Assembly (NCBI RefSeq): GCF_051846915.1
Contig: NZ_JBPYCR010000012.1
Span: 1-64,000, forward strand
DNA: 64,000 nucleotides
Origin: JBPYCR01 sp051846915
GTDB taxonomy: Bacteria; Bacillota; Bacilli; Bacillales; Amphibacillaceae
Direction: 5' to 3'
Shown: positions 61,312-64,000 of the stretch, piece after piece
Layout: every line of letters begins with the position of its first letter
Numbering within the stretch: position 1 is the stretch's first letter
Position numbers and translations under genes: made by a program
The notes under the pieces: generated by a model
Told to the model about the DNA's origin: nothing
The model's database searches: none
Seen by the model: only the letters and a program-made list of their open reading frames with translations

Positions 61312-63168
61312 CTACAATCCAAACAAATCTAAAAATCGTTGCCAAACACCTTTCTTCTCCACTTTTTCATCTGTGTTTTCATCCTCTTCTTCCGGCATTT
61401 CAATACTGTCGGTTTGCAGGACAAATTGAACGACTTCGATTTTCTTATTTTTCTCAGACACAAATGAAACAGGTTTAAAATCCGAGTAATCAAATTCCTC
61501 TAACGCTTCTTCGATTTCTGATTCTACCTCACCAGGTAAATCTTTTGTTTCATCCTTTAGTTCTTTTACACCTTCTTCCAATTCACTTGCCCCCCGGTCA
61601 AGTGATGGAATGTTGCCGGATAGGGATTGGATGCCATTATCTAATTTACGATAAGAAGTTGCTAATGATCCAACACCTTCTGTATAAGCCACAACACCTG
61701 AATGGAACCCATTGTATTCTTTATTCAACGCAGCTATTCCGTTTTGCAATTGTTCTATTTGCTGTTCCGGATCAAAGTCCTGCAATCCTTTTTTCACTTC
61801 TTCTGCCGTGGTGTCCACTTCATCGGCCGTAGTTTTTAAGTTCTTCATAATTTCATCCAACGTTGCAGGGATAGCATCAAAAGCTTTTTGAACTTCTGCG
61901 AAAGTCTTTTTAACATTTTTGGCAGTTTTGGATAGTTCAATCAGTTGATTGACCGTTTCCTCATCAAGGTCACTTTCTTTCAATGCCTTTATATCTGCAT
62001 CGCTTAATTCCACGTCAGGAATAGCTTGAATAGCTTTAGCTAAATGACCATAAGCTTGCTCATAGTTTCCTTTTAATTGCTTAATCCCTTGCGACGCTTC
62101 ACGCAATCCACTCGCAAGTTCATGAAGGCCTTTTGGAAGTTGTTTGATTTCACTTAAATCAGGAGTTTCCGTTCCTGCATTCAATGCTTGATTGATTTGT
62201 CCCAAAGCTTTTTTAATTTCTCCAGACCCATTAACAAGCGCATCTGATTGTTGATTTAATTCGTTAATCCCATTGCGATATTCCGTTGAGCCGCTGCTTA
62301 ACTCAGAGACACCTGCATTCAAATCAGATATGCCATTGTTTAATTGTGCAGTACCGGAATGTAACTGCGCAATAGCATCAGCTAAAGATTTAAATTCACT
62401 TGTCATCGAACTAAAATCTGGGTCGTCGATGGCGATATTTGCAGGCAATGCGTTTATTTGAATCGGCTGGAGTTCAAATTCCGTTACGTCAGCAGTAATA
62501 ATAAAGTTTTCTTCCTCTTCCGGTAAAATGGAAAATGTAATTTGCTGATTTTTCCCTTCGTTCGCTTTTATCCCTTTAGGAGCTACGATGTCACTGAATT
62601 TAGATGGATCAAGCGTGACACTAACTTGTTGCATATAGTAATTGAAAAAAACTGGATCAACCTCGTCATTTTTTCTTGTCTGAATGTGGATTTCCACCTC
62701 GCCGCTCTTTCCGGCTAACGACTCGGGTTGAATCTCTTTCCCATCCAATAAATAACGAATTGAAATGTCCCAAGGTAGGGCTTTATTCTCCAGCTCCCCT
62801 TGATAATAAAACTCACTTTCTGTCGCTTCAAACGCTACTTTATTGTTTGACGGCATCGTTATATCGGTCAAGTCCGTCAAATTTCGGATATTTGTGTAGT
62901 TTCCATAGTCCACCAATTTACCCGCTTTTGTTACATGAAAGGTATTGACCACATACATTTCGTCCGTTTCTCCACTGGCATCTAGCTTGCCATAAATAAC
63001 TTCATCTTTTGAATCATATTCGCCATCTACACTATTTCCTGCCTTTTGATTACTTTCTTCGTCTGTTCCATTCGTTTCATCCGCCAGAACATGTAATGGC
63101 ATCGAAGCAATCAGGAATATACAGCTAAGCATGACTACGAATTTATAATTTATATGCTTCCTAAGCAT
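61312..63168 (-). CDS. YhgE/Pip-like secreted coiled-coil protein paired with MMPL
   Basis: 618 aa from the ATG at 63168 (GGAAGTG upstream, four bases past the stop of the MMPL gene); a start at 63216 would overlap it. Signal peptide at residues ~8-30 (VVMLSCIFLIASMPLHVLA). N-terminal beta domain to ~255, then a long repeat region (~260-570) with LNNGISDLNAGVSELSSGS-type heptads as in YhgE/Pip phage-infection-type proteins. The tail has basic and hydrophobic ends (KKGVWQRFLDLFGL). It probably forms an extracytoplasmic stalk or sleeve for the MMPL transporter. Confidence 0.78.
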   Translation of the reverse strand: MLRKHINYKFVVMLSCIFLIASMPLHVLADETNGTDEESNQKAGNSVDGEYDSKDEVIYGKLDASGETDEMYVVNTFHVTKAGKLVDYGNYTNIRNLTDLTDITMPSNNKVAFEATESEFYYQGELENKALPWDISIRYLLDGKEIQPESLAGKSGEVEIHIQTRKNDEVDPVFFNYYMQQVSVTLDPSKFSDIVAPKGIKANEGKNQQITFSILPEEEENFIITADVTEFELQPIQINALPANIAIDDPDFSSMTSEFKSLADAIAQLHSGTAQLNNGISDLNAGVSELSSGSTEYRNGINELNQQSDALVNGSGEIKKALGQINQALNAGTETPDLSEIKQLPKGLHELASGLREASQGIKQLKGNYEQAYGHLAKAIQAIPDVELSDADIKALKESDLDEETVNQLIELSKTAKNVKKTFAEVQKAFDAIPATLDEIMKNLKTTADEVDTTAEEVKKGLQDFDPEQQIEQLQNGIAALNKEYNGFHSGVVAYTEGVGSLATSYRKLDNGIQSLSGNIPSLDRGASELEEGVKELKDETKDLPGEVESEIEEALEEFDYSDFKPVSFVSEKNKKIEVVQFVLQTDSIEMPEEEDENTDEKVEKKGVWQRFLDLFGL

Positions 63169-63172
63169 AGCA

Positions 63173-64000
63173 TCACTTCCGTTTAAAGAAATTTGGTTTC
63201 CACGTTGTTTTTTCAATGAACCGATCGAATACGGTTAACAGCCCCGGCAAAAAGAATACGACCATTAAAAAGGCGAGCAGTGTCCCCCGTCCGAGCAAAA
63301 TGCCTATAGAAGATATAATAGGATCACTCGATGTTAGCCACAATATAAATCCGACACTAGACAAGATCGATGCAGAGACACCGATGGAAAATATCTTTTC
63401 ATTAACCGTCTTCTTAATTGCTTTCACTTTCGGCATTTCCTTCCGATTGTTAATATAATCTTCCGTGAATAGTATCGCATAATCAACCGTTGCCGCAAGC
63501 TGGACAATACTGATGATTAAGTATCCGATATATACGAGCGGGTCATTCGTAAAGTATGGGAAGGATAAATTAATCCAGACCGCTGTTTGAATGGTTAGTA
63601 TAAGCACAATCGGCATGGTTAGTGAACGGAATGTGATCAGCAGAACAAACGCAATCGCAACGACTGTTAAAATATTTACAAGTCGGTTATCCTCCTCGAC
63701 AACGTGTTTCATATCATAAAGCGTGAGGCTCTCTCCCGTCGCATAATATTCATCGTCGTAGTAGCTTTCTGTTACCTCATTCACCTCATCAACGAGTTGG
63801 AAGGCAACATCTCCTTCTGTGTCTGTTGTTGTATTTAGAATGATCCTGCTGTAGTTATCTGAGAAAAATTGTTCCCTGGCGGATTCCTCCAAATACTCCG
63901 GCGGAATCCCCGTACCAATTGCACTCGTATAAGCAGTTGTACTCTTCACATGCTTCAGATCACTAAGTTCATCGACCAACTCTTCTTCTCGGGCAAGATC
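63173..64000 (-). CDS. MMPL/RND-family transporter, C-terminal part (cut by window edge)
   Basis: The open frame continues to the window edge, so only the last ~275 residues are visible. They contain an extracytoplasmic stretch (FFSDNYSRIILNTTTDTEGD..) followed by the second set of RND-type membrane segments: NILTVVAIAFVLLITFRS, VYIGYLIISIVQLAATVDYA, ILFTEDYINNRKEMPKVKA, SIGVSASILSSVGFILWL and FLMVVFFLPGLLTVFDRF. Resembles YdfJ-type MMPL proteins that move lipids or drugs with the proton gradient. The conserved Asp in TVDYAILFTE is in place. Probably co-transcribed with the YhgE-like gene. Confidence 0.85.
   Translation of the reverse strand, partial: DLAREEELVDELSDLKHVKSTTAYTSAIGTGIPPEYLEESAREQFFSDNYSRIILNTTTDTEGDVAFQLVDEVNEVTESYYDDEYYATGESLTLYDMKHVVEEDNRLVNILTVVAIAFVLLITFRSLTMPIVLILTIQTAVWINLSFPYFTNDPLVYIGYLIISIVQLAATVDYAILFTEDYINNRKEMPKVKAIKKTVNEKIFSIGVSASILSSVGFILWLTSSDPIISSIGILLGRGTLLAFLMVVFFLPGLLTVFDRFIEKTTWKPNFFKRK

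Noticed and set aside
1..64000. CRISPR arrays, rRNA, tRNA, T-box leaders or riboswitches
   Set aside because: Looked for regular short repeats with unique spacers, tRNA-like TTCRA arms, T-box GGTGG-type leaders and common riboswitch cores; none convincing. The recurring AGCGCAAGCGCCC units are kilobases apart (except one tandem), not CRISPR-like.

Overview
The window reads as chromosome of a low-GC, spore-forming, probably salt-tolerant member of the Bacillaceae (Oceanobacillus/Virgibacillus-like). Support: strong AGGAGG-type ribosome sites with many TTG/GTG starts, Bacillus-type HemQ, YpgR/CvfC, YsfC/YsfD glycolate oxidase and a CwlC-type sporulation amidase, a Na+/H+ antiporter, and a gene matching ectoine hydrolase. 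I see no rRNA, tRNA, CRISPR array, prophage or intact IS.

Layout. 0.4-15 kb is mostly core-like and on the minus strand: YdjM-type membrane hydrolase, a tandem pair of unknown membrane paralogues, LCP cell-wall ligase, CPA1 antiporter, VanZ-like protein, FolE, YpgR, CwlC-type amidase, GlcDF, plus two small genes (47 and 49 aa) in gaps. 15-18.7 kb: HemQ, RocA and a divergent XRE-cupin regulator with palindromic sites. 18.9-37.6 kb is an accessory catabolic region. It holds a racemase-like protein with OrtB/OrtA (2-amino-4-oxopentanoate thiolase), a split chromate-type carrier, a DapB-like reductase, an EutA-like racemase-fold enzyme, a TAXI-type TRAP transporter, ectoine hydrolase DoeA/EutD with a divergent Lrp-type regulator, a creatininase-family hydrolase, an amidase, a DctPQM TRAP transporter and a second XRE-cupin regulator. 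37.9-45 kb: Crp/Fnr regulator, a 34-aa basic protein with a SigE-like promoter, an Rpn-family nuclease remnant, pyrimidine-nucleoside phosphorylase, an M20 carbamoylase-type hydrolase and another amidase. 45-52 kb: PhoD-like phosphatase, an oxidase / 33-aa membrane peptide / SSS symporter operon, and a divergent MerR-methyltransferase fusion. 52-64 kb: a SNF2 helicase with partner protein, a MarR-controlled heterodimeric ABC exporter, an MFS drug exporter, and a YhgE-like secreted protein beside an MMPL transporter cut by the window edge.

How the genes may work together. The 18.9-32 kb block looks like import and breakdown of an ectoine-type cyclic amino acid. TAXI-TRAP would import it, DoeA would open the ring, and EutA, DapB-like, OrtAB and racemase-like proteins could process 2-amino-4-oxo or diamino acid intermediates to acetyl-CoA and alanine. 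The usual partners (DoeB deacetylase, DoeD transaminase, Ora aminomutase) are not in the window, so this route is inference. The racemase-like protein lacks several catalytic residues of true alanine racemases, which makes the cluster more unusual.

Five copies of a dispersed, strongly foldable intergenic repeat of about 155-165 bp occur. One stem base pair changes on both sides between copies, which supports selection or founder variation on a folded form.
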